The notes under the pieces were generated by a model, which worked only from the letters and a program-made list of their open reading frames with translations, was not told the DNA's origin and did no database searches. A DNA stretch of 64,000 nt from Alphaproteobacteria bacterium (GTDB lineage: Bacteria; Pseudomonadota; Alphaproteobacteria; Rhodospirillales; Casp-alpha2): contig JAJRRU010000015.1 of the NCBI GenBank assembly GCA_024279135.1, positions 1 through 64,000 on the forward strand, read 5' to 3'. This document shows positions 63,883 to 64,000 of this stretch, in pieces. Within the stretch, counting starts at the first letter, position 1; each line of letters starts with the position of its first letter. The position numbers and the translations under genes are program-made.

Positions 63883-64000
63883 TCAGAGGGGCATGGACGC
63901 GAAGACGATTGCGACAAAAAGAATTAACCCGAAGTCCCTGTTTGATTTAAAAATAATCAGGCATTTTGCCGGATCATCGATATCGACTTTTATAATCTGC
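63883..64000 (-). CDS. ubiA: UbiA-type prenyltransferase, C-terminal end (cut by window edge)
   Basis: The frame enters from the right edge on the minus strand and stops at 63883-63885. Its 38 residues contain KVDIDDPAKCLIIFKSNRDFG followed by a span (LILFVAIVFASM). The pattern D-I-D-x-P-x-x-C-L-x-x-F-K-S-N-R is diagnostic of the C-terminal end of 4-hydroxybenzoate polyprenyltransferase, which acts in ubiquinone synthesis at the inner membrane. Only the last segment is visible. Confidence 0.75.
   Translation of the reverse strand, partial: QIIKVDIDDPAKCLIIFKSNRDFGLILFVAIVFASMPL

Noticed and set aside
1-64000. CRISPR arrays, tRNA, rRNA, phage or integron structures
   Set aside because: Looked for repeated 20-40-base units with spacers, tRNA-like cloverleaf ends and integrase genes by eye; none seen.

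Overview
The window reads as a chromosomal segment of an alphaproteobacterium, probably a marine Rhodospirillales-like heterotroph. This is a soft inference from gene content: a short-chain-fatty-acyl-type XRE regulator, Tat-dependent binding proteins, a sulfoacetaldehyde acetyltransferase, a symporter-fused histidine kinase and uronate and nucleoside catabolic operons. I found no tRNA, rRNA or CRISPR array.

Layout. 1-380: two transposase remnants, an IS481-type right end and an IS3-type orfB with an internal deletion. 414-5951 (minus): a peptide-type ABC importer operon, binding protein first. 5952-7188: AT-rich, no confident gene. 7189-8523: an unusual response regulator and gluconokinase. 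8524-8997: a decayed gene with two in-frame TAG codons. 9128-9982: a YghU-like glutathione transferase. 10342-17406: an extracytoplasmic electron-transfer module with a DoxX-like protein, three small c-type cytochromes, a YVTN propeller, a BNR-propeller/cytochrome c fusion and a DUF2933-like membrane protein, next to an OmpR/EnvZ-type two-component system. Repeated TTTGTC-type boxes lie in front of the fusion gene and of the two-component genes. 17704-19082: a VOC protein and a methyltransferase.

19111-30541: an XRE regulator with a histidine-kinase-dimerisation-like insert, divergent from a branched-chain-amino-acid/amide-type ABC importer operon and a UspA protein. A CheY-like regulator, a small symporter subunit and a 907-residue symporter/histidine kinase of the CrbS/CbrA type follow. 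30546-35227: uronate catabolism (uxuB, uxuA, uxaA) carrying two gene remnants. 35489-37063: a secreted 5'-nucleotidase. 37398-50403: a long nucleoside uptake and salvage operon (deoC, aldehyde dehydrogenase, BMP-type importer, cdd, purine nucleoside phosphorylase, deoA, deoB, add). The nucleotidase could feed it nucleosides. Its aldehyde dehydrogenase is split by one TAA codon at a coenzyme-binding glutamate.

50404-51073: remnants, including the N-terminal part of a glycosyltransferase-like membrane protein. 51074-55923: a Rieske protein with a long unassigned C-terminal region, then xsc and ackA, which together would turn sulfoacetaldehyde into sulfite, acetate and ATP. 56034-59099: a CHAT-protease-like lipoprotein. 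59147-63345 (minus): a fused HyuA/HyuB 5-oxoprolinase-type enzyme with a coupled MarR regulator. 63455-63859: a rhodanese. 63883-64000: the 3' end of a UbiA-type prenyltransferase.

The less ordinary items are the cytochrome/propeller module with its repeated boxes, the XRE regulator carrying a DHp-like segment, the CHAT lipoprotein, and several recent-looking gene-decay scars.
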